From positions 434,001-498,000 of the forward strand of contig JAHVJD010000001.1 of the NCBI GenBank assembly GCA_019801415.1: a DNA stretch of 64,000 bases, read 5' to 3'. The stretch comes from Nocardioides marinus (GTDB lineage: Bacteria > Pseudomonadota > Alphaproteobacteria > Rhodobacterales > Rhodobacteraceae). A model generated the notes under the pieces. The model worked only from the letters and a program-made list of their open reading frames with translations. It did no database searches and was not told the origin of the DNA. The translations under genes were made by a program, and so were the position numbers. Positions 17,283 through 27,398 of this stretch are shown piece by piece; within the stretch, counting starts at the first letter, position 1; every line of letters begins with the position of its first letter.

Positions 17283-18410
17283 GTGTCAAGATATGACAGA
17301 TATGTACTGTCTCAGTACCTGCTGTTCTTCGGCTTCTTCGCGCTGATTCTGGTTGCGGTGTTCTGGGTCAATCGTGCGGTTGTGCTGTTTGACCGGCTCA
17401 TCGGGAATGGCCAGTCGGCGCTGGTGTTTCTTGAATTCACCGCATTGACCCTCCCCAACCTGATCCGAATGGTGCTGCCGATCGCCGCCTTTGGCGCCTC
17501 GGTCTGGGTCACCAACCGCTTGAACAGCGAGAGCGAGCTGACCGTTCTGCGGGCGACGGGCACCAGCCCCTGGCAGATGGCGCGACCGGCTCTGGTCTTT
17601 GGCATCATCACGGCGCTCATGATGTCGGCGCTGACCCACTACCTGTTGCCGACCTCGATCAATCAGCTCGAGCGGCGCGAAAGCGAAGTCTCCCGCAATA
17701 TCACCGCAAAGCTGCTGAGCGAAGGGGATTTCCTGCACCCGGCCAACGGGGTGACCTTCTATATCCGCCAGATCGATCCTGACGGCACCTTGAATGACGT
17801 GTTCCTGTCGGACCGGCGTGACCCCGAGGTCACCGTCACCTACACCGGCACGCGTGCCTTCCTCGTCCGGGACGAGGACAGTGCCCACCTCATCATGGTC
17901 GAAGGCATGGCGCAGCGTCTGACGCACCGCAACCAGCAGCTGTCGACCACGTTCTTTTCTGATTTTTCATACGATATCAGTGTCTTGGCAAACAAAGCTG
18001 AGAGTTCCGCACGCAATATCCGCGCCATCCCCAGCCTGGAACTGCTGCGCAACCGCGCGGAGGTACAGAAAAAGGACGGCCACAGCCCCGGCGCCCAGGC
18101 CGAGGAACTGCACCTGCGGTTCGCCCGCGCGTTGGTCTGTATCGCGGTTACCCTGATTGGTTTCGCCACGCTGATGCTCGGCACGTTCTCGCGGTTTGGC
18201 GTCTGGCGTCAGGCGATGCTGGCGTTTGTCATCCTGATCTTCATCGAGGGGCTGCGCGGCGTGGTGTCGGAACCGGTTGTGAAGAACCCCGACCTGTGGC
18301 CGCTGATCTATGCGCCGACCGCGTTGGGTCTGGCCCTCGCGCTGGTGTTCCTGATCCTCGCGGGTCGGCCCAAAAGGATCCTCGCCGCGACGCCGGAGGC
18401 CGCCGCATGA
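17283..18410 (+). CDS. lptF: LPS export permease LptF
   Basis: A 375-residue inner-membrane subunit of the LptB2FG lipopolysaccharide extractor. Three N-terminal helices (about 12-115), a periplasmic beta-jellyroll (about 130-265) and three C-terminal helices. I choose GTG 17283 (protein opening SRYDRYVLSQYLLFF) because a GGGGGGA site lies just upstream and LptF proteins begin close to the first helix; an in-frame ATG at 17157 would add 42 polar residues. It overlaps lptG by 4 bases (ATGA). First gene of the envelope operon. Confidence 0.95.
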   Translation: MSRYDRYVLSQYLLFFGFFALILVAVFWVNRAVVLFDRLIGNGQSALVFLEFTALTLPNLIRMVLPIAAFGASVWVTNRLNSESELTVLRATGTSPWQMARPALVFGIITALMMSALTHYLLPTSINQLERRESEVSRNITAKLLSEGDFLHPANGVTFYIRQIDPDGTLNDVFLSDRRDPEVTVTYTGTRAFLVRDEDSAHLIMVEGMAQRLTHRNQQLSTTFFSDFSYDISVLANKAESSARNIRAIPSLELLRNRAEVQKKDGHSPGAQAEELHLRFARALVCIAVTLIGFATLMLGTFSRFGVWRQAMLAFVILIFIEGLRGVVSEPVVKNPDLWPLIYAPTALGLALALVFLILAGRPKRILAATPEAAA

Positions 18411-19510
18411 CGCTCGATTTCTACTATGCGCGGCGCTTTGTTCAGTGGTTCATGGTGATTGTCGCCGTGCTGATGACGCTGGTGCTGCTGATCGATCTCA
18501 ACGAGCAGATCCGACGTTTCGATTCGGCCGATCTGAGCATGGCGCAGCTGATCGGCCTTACCCTGTTGAACCTGCCTGCGGCACTCAGTGAGTTTTTGCC
18601 GCTGATCATGATCCTCAGCACCATCGTGCTGTTTGTCGGCCTTGCCCGCAGCAGCGAACTGGTGGTGACCCGGGCAATCGGCCGCTCCGGCATCCGGGCC
18701 TTGGCGGCGCCGGTTCTCGTGGCTGCGGTGATTGGCGGGCTGGCGGTCAGCACGTTGAACCCGATCGTGGCGGCCACCACCAATCGCTACCAGGACCTGG
18801 CGGAGACCTACCGCAATGGCGGCCCCTCGGCGCTGTCGCTCAGCGGCGAGGGACTGTGGCTGCGTCAGGGCGGCAGCCAGGGCCAGTCGGTGATCCACGC
18901 CAAGGGCTACAGCGGCGACGCTGCCGAGATCACTTTGCACGATGTGTCGATCCACAGTTACGCACAGGACAGCGGACCAGTCCGCCGGATCACCGCGGAT
19001 TCGGCACGGCTGGAAGATGGTGTCTGGATCTTGAAGGACGTTAAATCCTGGCCGCTGGTGGCTGGTCTGAACCCGGAAGGTGGCGCCGTACGGCACGCCG
19101 AACTGCGCCTGCCGACGACGCTGACGACCGATCGCATCCGCGACACGCTGGGCACCTCCAGTGGCATCTCAATCTATGATCTGCCCGCCACCATCCGCGA
19201 ACTCTCGCAGGCTGGCTTCAGCACCAAACGATATGAGGTGCTCTACCAGGCCCAGCTCGCCCGACCACTGTTCCTGATCGCGATGGTGCTGGTCGGTGCT
19301 GCCTTTACCATGCGCCATGCCCGCTTCGGCGGAACCGGACTTGCCGTGTTGATGGCCGTCCTGCTGGGATTCGGGCTTTATTTCATCCGCAATTTCGCGC
19401 AAATCCTTGGCGAGAACGGGCAGATCCCGGTGGCCCTTGCGGCCTGGGCGCCCCCCGTTGCCGCGATACTTTTGACTTTGGGACTGCTCCTTCATGCCGA
19501 AGACGGGTAA
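18407..19510 (+). CDS. lptG: LPS export permease LptG
   Basis: A 367-residue partner of LptF with the same layout: three helices, periplasmic domain, three helices. The opening MTLDFYYARRFVQWF is typical. It is ATGA-coupled to lptF and overlaps lptD by 17 bases, so inner- and outer-membrane parts of the LPS bridge are made together. Confidence 0.95.
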   Translation: MTLDFYYARRFVQWFMVIVAVLMTLVLLIDLNEQIRRFDSADLSMAQLIGLTLLNLPAALSEFLPLIMILSTIVLFVGLARSSELVVTRAIGRSGIRALAAPVLVAAVIGGLAVSTLNPIVAATTNRYQDLAETYRNGGPSALSLSGEGLWLRQGGSQGQSVIHAKGYSGDAAEITLHDVSIHSYAQDSGPVRRITADSARLEDGVWILKDVKSWPLVAGLNPEGGAVRHAELRLPTTLTTDRIRDTLGTSSGISIYDLPATIRELSQAGFSTKRYEVLYQAQLARPLFLIAMVLVGAAFTMRHARFGGTGLAVLMAVLLGFGLYFIRNFAQILGENGQIPVALAAWAPPVAAILLTLGLLLHAEDG

Positions 19511-21674
19511 TTTGCACCGCAGGCTGCTGCTTTCCGCCGTGTTGCCCTGGCTGGCGCTCGCTGACGCGCCTGTACAGGCGCAGGCAGTGTCACAGCAGGA
19601 GCAGACCGCGCCTGCGATGCTGGTTGCCGACCAGTTGTTCATCACGCCGGACCGCACCCTGGTCGCCGAAGGCAACGTCGAAGCCTTCCAGGGCGACACC
19701 CGGCTCCGCGCCGCGAAGATCACCTTCGACCAAACCACCGGCACCCTCGACATCGAGGGGCCGATCCGCATCGACCAGGGCGATACGATCACCATTCTGG
19801 CCAGCGCCGCGGAACTGGACCGCGATCTGCGCAACGGTTTGTTGACCGGCGCGCGCATGGTGTTTCAGCAACAGCTTCAACTGGCTTCGCTGCAAATGTC
19901 GCGTGTCGGCGGGCGCTATACGCAACTGTACAAGACCGCCGCGACCTCCTGTGATGTCTGCGATGACGGGCGCCCTCCGTTGTGGCAGATCCGCGCCGAA
20001 CGTGTCACCCACGACCAACTCGAACGACAACTGTATTTCGAAAGCGCCCAGTTCCGCATCCTCGATGTGCCGGTTTTCTACTTCCCGGCCCTGCGCCTGC
20101 CGGACCCGTCACTGGATCGGGCCACCGGTTTCCTGATCCCGTCGCTGCGCTCAACCTCCAACCTCGGAACCGGCATCAAGCTGCCGTATTTCTTCACGCT
20201 CGGCCCGCACCGTGACCTGACGTTGGCGCCCTACATTTCCTCCAGCACCCGCACGCTGGACCTGCGCTACCGCCAGGCCTTCCGCACCGGGCGGATCGAG
20301 TTCAACGGTGCCTATACCCGCGACGATCTCTACCGTGGCGAAGGCCGTGGATATGCCTTCCTCGAGGGGCGCTTTCAGCTGCCGCGCGACTATCAGCTCA
20401 GCTTCGACTTCAAGACCGTTTCCGACGATGCCTATCTTGCTGACTACGGCCTCCCCGATCTCGACCGCTTGCGGTCTGACATCGTTCTGGAGCGCGCCCG
20501 CCGCGATCGCCTCCTGCGCGCATCGCTGACGCACTACAAGACGTTGCGGGAGAGCGAAACTCAAAGCGAAATTCCCTCCGGCATCGCCGAGGTCTTTTAT
20601 CAGACCCGCCACCACCCGGCCCTGACAGGCGGCGAGCTGCGGCTCACGTTGCAAGGGCACGGCCACCACCGTAGCTCCAGCCAGGAAGGAACGAAGGAAT
20701 TCAGCTATGGCCGCGACCTCACCCGGCTGACCGCCGACATCGAGTGGCGCCGCAGCTGGCGCCTTGGCTACGGCATCCTGGCCGAGTGGGAAATCGGCGG
20801 GGCCGCCGACGCCTTCCGCTCATTTGACGACAGCTTTTATACCGAAAGGCTGACCCGGTTCACGCCGCGCAGCGCGGTGACATTCCGCCTGCCGATGACC
20901 CGCCAGGAGGCCTCTGGCGCCACCCAGTATCTGGAGCCCATCCTGCAGATTGGCTGGCGCAATGAAGGCAGCGGTGACGTCGCCAGTGAAGAGAGCCGTT
21001 TCGTCGAATTCGATCAAGGCAACCTGCTGTCTCTGTCCCGCTTTGCGGAGGCGGATGCGCGCGAAGACGGGCTGACGCTGGTGTACGGGGCCAATTGGGC
21101 GCGCTACGCTCCGAGCGGCTGGCAGGCCTATGCCACCGCCGGTCATGTTCTGCGCAGCGAAGCTGACCCGCGCTTTACCAAAAGCTCGGGTCTTGGGGGC
21201 ACGTCCTCGGACCTGCTGCTGGCCGGGCAGATCAAGTTCGGCAAAGGCCTGGCGCTGTCGACACGCGGGCTGTTGAACGGGTCGTTCAACTTCTCCAAGG
21301 CTGAGCTGCGCGGCGACTGGACCACCCATCGCTCCAGCCTGTCGGGCACCTATCTCTGGCTGGGCACCGACCCGGAAGAAGAACGCGACGAAGAGACCTC
21401 GGAACTCTGGCTCGATGGTCGCTATGACCTCAACCCCAACTGGTCGGCCAGCGCCCGCTTGCGATATGATGTGTCCGATGCCCGCGCCACCCGCGCAGGG
21501 CTTGGAGTGGCCTACAGCAACGAATGCGTGATGGTCGACGTTTCGGTCAACCGCCGCTATACCTCGATATCAAGTGTTGAGCCGACGACGGATTTCGGCT
21601 TTACCATCTCGCTGAACGGTTTTTCCGTAAACAGCGGCAGCAAACAGTACAGGCGGTCATGCAGCAAGACGTGA
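19494..21674 (+). CDS. lptD: LPS-assembly outer-membrane protein LptD
   Basis: A 726-residue outer-membrane protein: signal peptide (cleavage after PVQAQA, about residue 31), N-terminal LptA-like OstA domain (about 40-160), then a beta-barrel. Cysteines at CDVC (N-terminal part), NECVM and RRSC near the end could form the disulfides that mature LptD requires. It inserts LPS in the outer leaflet. The start overlaps lptG. Length is at the short end of the family, as usual in alphaproteobacteria. Confidence 0.95.
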   Translation: MPKTGNLHRRLLLSAVLPWLALADAPVQAQAVSQQEQTAPAMLVADQLFITPDRTLVAEGNVEAFQGDTRLRAAKITFDQTTGTLDIEGPIRIDQGDTITILASAAELDRDLRNGLLTGARMVFQQQLQLASLQMSRVGGRYTQLYKTAATSCDVCDDGRPPLWQIRAERVTHDQLERQLYFESAQFRILDVPVFYFPALRLPDPSLDRATGFLIPSLRSTSNLGTGIKLPYFFTLGPHRDLTLAPYISSSTRTLDLRYRQAFRTGRIEFNGAYTRDDLYRGEGRGYAFLEGRFQLPRDYQLSFDFKTVSDDAYLADYGLPDLDRLRSDIVLERARRDRLLRASLTHYKTLRESETQSEIPSGIAEVFYQTRHHPALTGGELRLTLQGHGHHRSSSQEGTKEFSYGRDLTRLTADIEWRRSWRLGYGILAEWEIGGAADAFRSFDDSFYTERLTRFTPRSAVTFRLPMTRQEASGATQYLEPILQIGWRNEGSGDVASEESRFVEFDQGNLLSLSRFAEADAREDGLTLVYGANWARYAPSGWQAYATAGHVLRSEADPRFTKSSGLGGTSSDLLLAGQIKFGKGLALSTRGLLNGSFNFSKAELRGDWTTHRSSLSGTYLWLGTDPEEERDEETSELWLDGRYDLNPNWSASARLRYDVSDARATRAGLGVAYSNECVMVDVSVNRRYTSISSVEPTTDFGFTISLNGFSVNSGSKQYRRSCSKT

Positions 21675-22918
21675 AATCCCGGTTCCCGGCATCCATCCTT
21701 TCCCGCGCTTTCAACACCGCAGCCGCGCTGACGCTGGCTGCCGGGCTGGCCTGGTCCGGCCTGCCCGCCGCCGCGCAGAACCTCTTTGCCCCGGCGATCA
21801 CGGTCAACGATGCGGTCATCACCCGCTACGAACTGGAACAGCGCGCCCGCTTCCAGGCCGCCTTGCGGGTTCCCGGCGATCCGGTGGAGACCGCCCGCAA
21901 GGAGCTGATCAACGACCGGCTGAAACTCGAAGTCCTGAAGCAGGCCGGGATCCTGCCCAACGAGGAAGAAATCACCAAGGGCATGGAAGAACTGGCGGGG
22001 CGCGCCAACCTGTCTCTGAACGATTTTCTGACAGTGCTGCGCCAGAACGGTGTCGACCCGCAGACGCTGCGCGATTTCACCACGGTGGGCCTTGGCTGGC
22101 GCGAATACACCCGAGCCCGCTTCCTGTCCCGCGCCCGCCCCACAGCCGCAGAGATTGACCGCGCCATGGGGCAGGCCGGCAGCGGCACCGTGCAGGTGCT
22201 GTTGTCGGAATTCATCGTGCCGCTGACGGAACAAAACGCCGCCCAGGTCGAAGAACTGGTGGAGCACGTCTCCCGCCTCAAGGGGTATGACGCCTTCTCG
22301 GCCGCTGCCGCTCAGTATTCTGCCGCCGCCAGCCGCGACGAGGGCGGCCGGTTGCCATGGGTCACGCTGACCAAACTGCCGCCGCAACTGCAGGAAGTGG
22401 TGCTGGCCCTGAAACCGGGTGAAATCTCCGAACCGATGCCGCTGCAAGGCGCGATCGCGTTGTTCCAGATGCGCGGTGTGCGCGAAGTCGAAGGGGCGGC
22501 CCCCCGCTACACAGCCATCGAATACGCAACCTACTACCTGCCCGGCCCGCGCACGCCCGAAAACCTGGCCAAGGCGCGCAAAGTCGCCCAAAGCGTTGAC
22601 ACCTGCGACGATTTCTACGGGCTCGCCAAGGACCAGGATCCCTCCGTGCTGGAAATCCACAGCCTGCCGCCCGCCGAGATCCCAAGTGACATCGCTTTGG
22701 AGCTGGCCAAGCTCGACAATGGTGAAACCTCGACCGCGCTGAGCCGCAACAACGGCGAAACCCTGATGGTGCTGATGCTCTGCGGCCGCACTGCGGATCT
22801 GGGCGAAGGCGCCACCCGTGAGGCGGTGGCGAATGCGCTGACAGTGCAGCGGATGACCTCGCTGTCCGACAGCTACCTGCAACAGCTGCGTGCGAACGCG
22901 CGCATCGAGATCAAATGA
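21659..22918 (+). CDS. surA: Peptidyl-prolyl isomerase/chaperone SurA
   Basis: A 419-residue periplasmic chaperone. A signal peptide (cleavage after LPAAAQ, near residue 40), a SurA N-terminal chaperone domain (about 45-170), one parvulin-type PPIase domain (about 180-280) and a C-terminal region. It carries a single PPIase domain where E. coli SurA has two. It overlaps lptD by 16 bases and pdxA by 4. It folds outer-membrane proteins, probably including LptD encoded just upstream. Confidence 0.9.
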   Translation: MQQDVKSRFPASILSRAFNTAAALTLAAGLAWSGLPAAAQNLFAPAITVNDAVITRYELEQRARFQAALRVPGDPVETARKELINDRLKLEVLKQAGILPNEEEITKGMEELAGRANLSLNDFLTVLRQNGVDPQTLRDFTTVGLGWREYTRARFLSRARPTAAEIDRAMGQAGSGTVQVLLSEFIVPLTEQNAAQVEELVEHVSRLKGYDAFSAAAAQYSAAASRDEGGRLPWVTLTKLPPQLQEVVLALKPGEISEPMPLQGAIALFQMRGVREVEGAAPRYTAIEYATYYLPGPRTPENLAKARKVAQSVDTCDDFYGLAKDQDPSVLEIHSLPPAEIPSDIALELAKLDNGETSTALSRNNGETLMVLMLCGRTADLGEGATREAVANALTVQRMTSLSDSYLQQLRANARIEIK

Positions 22919-23886
22919 CCCGCACCGGGCCGATTGCACTCAGCTGCGGCGAACCCGCAGGGATCGGCCCGGAAATCGCCGCCAAGGCGTGGGCGACCTT
23001 GCGCGACAGCTGCCCGTTCTTCTGGATCGGCGATCCCCGTCACCTGCCTCCGGGCACCCCCATTCGAGAGATCACCGCGCCTCTGGAGGCCCTGTCCGCC
23101 TGCACGGATGCGATGCCGGTGCTGCGGCTGCCCTTTCAGGGCAGCGCGGACAAAGGTCAGGCCGACCCCGCAAACGCGGCAGGTGTGATCCGCGCGATCG
23201 AGACCGGGGTCCAGCTGGTGCAGGCAGGCGAGGCCGCGGCCCTGTGCACGGCCCCCATCCACAAGAAAGCGTTGATCGACGGCGCCGGATTTGCCTATCC
23301 CGGTCACACGGAGTTTCTGGCAGCACTGGCGGGATGCGAGCGCGTGGTGATGATGCTGGCCAGCGCGCAGCTGCGCGTGGTGCCTGCCACCATCCACATT
23401 GCGCTCTCCGATGTGCCATCCGTTCTGTCCCCTGCCCTCCTGCGCGAAACCATCGAGATCACGGCGCTCGGCCTGCAACGGCAATTCGGCATCGCAGCCC
23501 CACGGATCGCGGTGGCCGGCCTGAACCCCCACGCGGGCGAAGGCGGGGCCATGGGCCATGAAGAACTGGACTGGATCAACGACCTGGTCCGACAGATGCA
23601 GTCCGAAGGGCTGGCCGTTACCGGCCCGCATCCCGCCGATACGCTGTTTCACGCCGCCGCCCGCACGCGTTATGACGCGGCAGTCTGCATGTACCATGAC
23701 CAGGCGCTGATCCCGATCAAGACGCTGGATTTCGATCGCGGCGTCAACGTCACGCTGGGGCTGCCCTTCATCCGGACCTCGCCCGACCACGGCACCGCGT
23801 TTGACATTGCGGGCAGCGGCAAGGCCAACCCGACCAGCCTGATCGAAGCATTGAAGCTGGCGCAGGCCATGGCTGCCAGCTCTTGA
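22915..23886 (+). CDS. pdxA: 4-hydroxythreonine-4-phosphate dehydrogenase
   Basis: A 323-residue NAD-dependent enzyme of vitamin B6 synthesis, converting 4-phosphohydroxy-threonine to the precursor joined by PdxJ. Motifs: opening [12 protein letters not shown], metal-binding His in YPGHTEFLA and [13 protein letters not shown], and [19 protein letters not shown] near the end. ATGA overlap with surA; rsmA follows by 83 bp. The surA-pdxA-rsmA order is widely kept in proteobacteria. Confidence 0.97.
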   Translation: MTRTGPIALSCGEPAGIGPEIAAKAWATLRDSCPFFWIGDPRHLPPGTPIREITAPLEALSACTDAMPVLRLPFQGSADKGQADPANAAGVIRAIETGVQLVQAGEAAALCTAPIHKKALIDGAGFAYPGHTEFLAALAGCERVVMMLASAQLRVVPATIHIALSDVPSVLSPALLRETIEITALGLQRQFGIAAPRIAVAGLNPHAGEGGAMGHEELDWINDLVRQMQSEGLAVTGPHPADTLFHAAARTRYDAAVCMYHDQALIPIKTLDFDRGVNVTLGLPFIRTSPDHGTAFDIAGSGKANPTSLIEALKLAQAMAASS

Positions 23887-23969
23887 TTCTTTGCCTGCCG
23901 GGACATATCCCCAGCCGCAACATCCCCTTCCCGCGCGCCCTGCGCCCTGCCCCAAGGTACCTCAGCCAC

Positions 23970-24821
23970 ATGAGCGCAATCGACTCCCTGCCCCCCCTGC
24001 GCGAAGTGATCGCAAAGCATCAGCTGTCGGCACGCAAGTCGCTGGGCCAGAATTTCCTCCTTGACCTCAACCTCACCGCCAAGATCGCCCGGCAGGCGGG
24101 GGATCTGTCGGGGTGCGACGTACTGGAGATCGGCCCCGGGCCGGGGGGCCTCACCCGTGGGCTGCTGGCCGAAGGCGCCCGGCGGGTGCTCGCAGTAGAA
24201 AAGGACGCCCGCTGCCTGCCCGCGCTGCAGGAAATTGCCGACGCCTATCCGGGCCGGTTTGGCGTCATCAATGGTGACGCACTGGAGATCGACCCGCTGG
24301 CGCATCTGACGCCGCCGATCCGCATCGCCGCCAACCTGCCCTACAATGTCGGCACCGAACTGCTGGTGCGCTGGCTGACGCCAAAGGACTGGCCCCCTTT
24401 CTGGCAAAGCCTGACATTGATGTTCCAGCGCGAAGTGGCCGAGCGCATCGTCGCCCAGCCCGGCTCGAAGGCGTATGGCCGCCTCGCAATCCTGTCGCAA
24501 TGGCGTGCCGATGCGCGGATCGTGTTGTCGCTGCCTCCCGGTGCCTTCACCCCGCCACCCAAGGTCTCCAGCGCCGTGGTCCATCTGGATGCCCTGCCCG
24601 CGCCCCGCTTCGAAGCCGATGCGGCGGTGCTGAACCGCGTTGTCGCTGCCGCCTTCAACCAGCGTCGCAAGATGCTGCGCGCCTCGCTCAAGGGCATTTC
24701 TCCCGAGATCGAAGACCTGCTGCATGCGGCGGGCATCCCCCAGACCGAACGGGCAGAGCAAGTCAGCCTCGAAGCCTTCTGCGCGCTGGCACGCCACGTG
24801 GCAGCCGCAGCACAACGCTGA
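23970..24821 (+). CDS. rsmA: 16S rRNA dimethyladenosine transferase RsmA/KsgA
   Basis: A 283-residue enzyme that dimethylates two adenosines in the 3' helix of 16S rRNA during ribosome assembly. SAM motif I is [13 protein letters not shown]; the [10 protein letters not shown] opening and NLPYNVGT catalytic motif IV are intact. The start at 23970 matches the usual family N-terminus; the frame is open 29 codons further upstream. Last gene of the lpt-surA-pdxA operon. Confidence 0.97.
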   Translation: MSAIDSLPPLREVIAKHQLSARKSLGQNFLLDLNLTAKIARQAGDLSGCDVLEIGPGPGGLTRGLLAEGARRVLAVEKDARCLPALQEIADAYPGRFGVINGDALEIDPLAHLTPPIRIAANLPYNVGTELLVRWLTPKDWPPFWQSLTLMFQREVAERIVAQPGSKAYGRLAILSQWRADARIVLSLPPGAFTPPPKVSSAVVHLDALPAPRFEADAAVLNRVVAAAFNQRRKMLRASLKGISPEIEDLLHAAGIPQTERAEQVSLEAFCALARHVAAAAQR

Positions 24822-24827
24822 TCCCGG

Positions 24828-25391
24828 ATGGCAGGCATGCAGCTCTCCGCCCCAGCCTCTCTGGAGACAAAGCCGATCTCCCAGCTGTTCCAAACGGCCT
24901 TTACCGACGCTGCCACTGCAGAGGAAGGCACTCTGGTGGCAGGTTTGGTGACTGCTTTGCTGGCCGCGCCTGCAGAGGCCCATGTACAGGTCTTCACAGC
25001 CCAGCAGGACCAGACTCTGACGGGCTGTATTATGTTCTCTCCGCTGCAGTACGCGCAGGACAAACGCCGCGTGGCCCTGCTGTCTCCGGTTGCCGTGCAT
25101 CCAGACTGGCAAGGCAAGGGTGTTGGCTCGGCCCTGATCCGGTTTGGTCTGGAACAGTTGCGGCTGGGCGGTACAGAAATTGCGGTCACCTACGGCGATC
25201 CCGCATACTACGGCCGGTTCGGCTTTCGTCAGGTGACGGCACAAGAGCTGCCGCCGCCGCACCCGCTCAGCCAGCCCGTCGGTTGGCAGGCGATGACAAC
25301 GGCCGACACCTCAACAGATGCCGCCTCCTTTGCGCCGCTGCAGGGCCCCTGCACATGCCTCCAGCCGTTCGACGACCCCGCCCTGTGGTAA
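24828..25391 (+). CDS. GNAT family N-acetyltransferase
   Basis: A 187-residue acetyltransferase of the YhbS-like group. The acetyl-CoA-binding segment is SPVAVHPDWQGKGVGSALIRFGL (about 88-110), followed by GDPAYYGRFGFR, the beta-bulge typical of this group. It begins 6 bases after rsmA and may use M1 or M4. It ends before a strong bidirectional terminator. The acceptor substrate is unknown. Confidence 0.88.
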   Translation: MAGMQLSAPASLETKPISQLFQTAFTDAATAEEGTLVAGLVTALLAAPAEAHVQVFTAQQDQTLTGCIMFSPLQYAQDKRRVALLSPVAVHPDWQGKGVGSALIRFGLEQLRLGGTEIAVTYGDPAYYGRFGFRQVTAQELPPPHPLSQPVGWQAMTTADTSTDAASFAPLQGPCTCLQPFDDPALW

Positions 25392-25504
25392 GCGGAGTTC
25401 AGGCCAGACGACCCACTGAAGGCTCACCACCGGTCAAGCGTTGCCTTCACGGTCAAGACCTGCGCCTTTTGCGCGCCATCACGCTGCCCGGGCGGAGCCA
25501 GATA

Positions 25505-25544
25505 AAAAAGACCCCCGCAAGCCTTGGGCTGCGGGGGTCTTTTT
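25505..25544. terminator. Bidirectional terminator after the lpt-rsmA-GNAT run
   Basis: An 11-bp perfect stem (25509-25519 with 25530-25540) is flanked by A tract on the left and T tract on the right, so it can end transcription from both sides: the GNAT gene on the plus strand and the DUF4167 gene on the minus strand. Confidence 0.9.
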
Positions 25545-25596
25545 ATCGAGCGTACAAGCCTGACGTCATGGAACGCCCAGGATCGTGGCAAAGGGT

Positions 25597-26331
25597 TTAC
25601 TCTGCCGCTTCTGCCGGACCGTCCTCGGGCTTGGGCTTGGGTTTCGCCCGGGTGCGCGGCTTCTTGGCCGGCTTGGCCTCTGCGCTGCTGTCGGCAGCGG
25701 CCGCGCCGCCCTCGTCGGAGCCCGCCTGCGGCTGCGCGTCGGGCTGCGCTTCGCCCTTGGCGTCGGATTTCGCATCGGCCTTGGCGGCCGGTTTGCGGGT
25801 GCGCGGCTTGCGCTGCGCTGGCTTCTTGGGCTGCGCCTCGGCCGCGGCATCCTCCTGGCCGTGGTTTTCCGGCGTTTCCACCAGACCGCTGCCTTCGCCA
25901 TTGCCGTTGTCACCGCGCGGGTCGATCACCTCGGGCTGGGGTGCGGATGCCGGATCCGCCGGGGCTGCAGCTGCTGCCGCGGCCTCGCGCTCCTGACGCT
26001 CCAGCCGTTCGGCACGCTCGCGGTCCCGCTCAGCCTGGCGTTCGCGGTTCTGACGTTCCTGCTCCTCGCGGCGCGCCTCGATCTCACGCTGCGCCTCGTT
26101 GAGCATGCGCAGGTAATGTTCGGCGTGCTGCTGGAAATTCTCGGTCGCAACACGGTCATTGCTCAGCTGGGCGTCACGGGCCAACTGGTTGTATTTATCG
26201 ATGATCTGCTGCGGGGTTCCGCGCACCTTACCCTCGGGGCCGGAGCTGTCGAACACGCGGTTCACGACATTGGCGCCGTTCGGGCGGTTACGGTTCGACT
26301 TGGAACGTGAACGTGATTTGGAAGATCTCAT
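25597..26331 (-). CDS. DUF4167 domain-containing protein
   Basis: A 244-residue protein with the DUF4167 domain near the N-terminus (NVVNRVFDSSGPEGKVRGT to about residue 85), preceded by an Arg/Ser/Lys-rich head. The rest is a charged coiled-coil-like stretch (about 90-125, repeated Glu/Arg) and an Ala/Pro/Lys-rich disordered tail. Basic ends suggest nucleic-acid binding, but no function is proven for the family. Start 26331 is chosen over an upstream in-frame start because it gives the usual basic opening MRSSKSRSRSK. It lies downstream of prfA-prmC, a conserved alphaproteobacterial order. Confidence 0.88.
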   Translation of the reverse strand: MRSSKSRSRSKSNRNRPNGANVVNRVFDSSGPEGKVRGTPQQIIDKYNQLARDAQLSNDRVATENFQQHAEHYLRMLNEAQREIEARREEQERQNRERQAERDRERAERLERQEREAAAAAAAPADPASAPQPEVIDPRGDNGNGEGSGLVETPENHGQEDAAAEAQPKKPAQRKPRTRKPAAKADAKSDAKGEAQPDAQPQAGSDEGGAAAADSSAEAKPAKKPRTRAKPKPKPEDGPAEAAE

Positions 26332-26502
26332 CTGCCTAACGTCAGCCTTGAATTGATGCGCCGCAGACCCAAACATGCGCGCCTCAGCGCCGGATCATCA
26401 GCTATTTTGGGCTTGTAGCCGCGGGAACGCCTATAAGGCATTCTCCTCGAGCGGCTTTCTTTGAGTAACCCGTTTTTGGAGCCTCAGACAAGGGGCACAA
26501 TG

Positions 26503-26533
26503 GGGTTTTCGGCGTTTTTTCTGACGAAAACCC
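26503..26533. terminator. Hairpin after prmC
   Basis: GGGTTTTCG (26503-26511) pairs perfectly with CGAAAACCC (26525-26533), 12 bases past the prmC stop. No T tract follows on the minus strand, so it may be a weak terminator or an mRNA 3'-end structure. The remaining bases to 26331 show nothing else. Confidence 0.45.
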
Positions 26534-26544
26534 TATTTATCGCG

Positions 26545-27396
26545 CTATTTTTCGCTGAAAGGCGGCAAATGCGCGCAGACAACCCGGTCCCGGCCATCAA
26601 GGTCCGGCAGAACGGTGATATCGCTCATCCCCGCCTCTTCGAGCAAAGCGCTGACGGCAGCGCCCTGTGTCGGGCCAATTTCCAGCAGGAGCCGCCCACC
26701 GGGCTCCAGGTGCGCCGCGATACCCGCCGCAATCATCCGATATGCACCCAACCCGTCGCCACCATCGGTCAGCGCGATGTCTGGCTCATGCTCCCGCACC
26801 TCCCGCGACAGGCCCTCCATTTCTTCCAGCGCGATATAAGGCGGGTTGGACACGACCAGGTCAAAGCGCCCCTCAACGTCGGAAAACCAATCCGATTGGC
26901 GAATGTCCACACGCGCCTCCACCCGGTGCAGGATAGCGTTGGCGCTGGCCTGCAAACAGGCGGCCTCACTGATGTCGACCCCCAGCCCCGTTGCCTCCGG
27001 CCGTTCAGCCAGCAGAGTTACAAGGATGCACCCCGACCCCAATCCAAGGTCCAGAACCCGTGTAAAGGGCTGCGCCAGGGCGGCCTCGATCAGGATCTCG
27101 GTTTCCGGGCGCGGGTCGAGAACGTCCCGCGACACCTTGAAGCGACGCCCGTAGAACTCCCGTTCCCCCAAGAGGTGCGACACCGGCACGCGGATCGCCC
27201 GCAACGAAATCAGCTGTTCATAGCGTTCTGCAACTTCGCTCTCCAGCTCTTCCGGCGCGATCAGCGTGACCCGGCTGGCCTCGATCCGCGCCGCATGCGC
27301 AAGCAACAGCCGCGCGTCCCGCGCCGGGTCGGGTACCCCCGCCCCTCGCAACCGTGCCGTTGCCGCCGCCATCGCCTGTGCTGCGGTTTCCGCCAT
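26545..27396 (-). CDS. prmC: Release factor glutamine methyltransferase PrmC
   Basis: A 283-residue SAM-dependent enzyme that methylates the glutamine of the GGQ motif in release factors. SAM motif LDLGLGSGCILVTLL and the catalytic NPPYI motif (binding the glutamine amide) are intact. I start at ATG 27396, with a GGGG stretch 8 bases upstream; a GTG at 27402 overlapping the prfA stop is the alternative. It lies directly after its substrate gene prfA. Confidence 0.95.
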   Translation of the reverse strand: MAETAAQAMAAATARLRGAGVPDPARDARLLLAHAARIEASRVTLIAPEELESEVAERYEQLISLRAIRVPVSHLLGEREFYGRRFKVSRDVLDPRPETEILIEAALAQPFTRVLDLGLGSGCILVTLLAERPEATGLGVDISEAACLQASANAILHRVEARVDIRQSDWFSDVEGRFDLVVSNPPYIALEEMEGLSREVREHEPDIALTDGGDGLGAYRMIAAGIAAHLEPGGRLLLEIGPTQGAAVSALLEEAGMSDITVLPDLDGRDRVVCAHLPPFSEK

Positions 27397-27398
27397 GG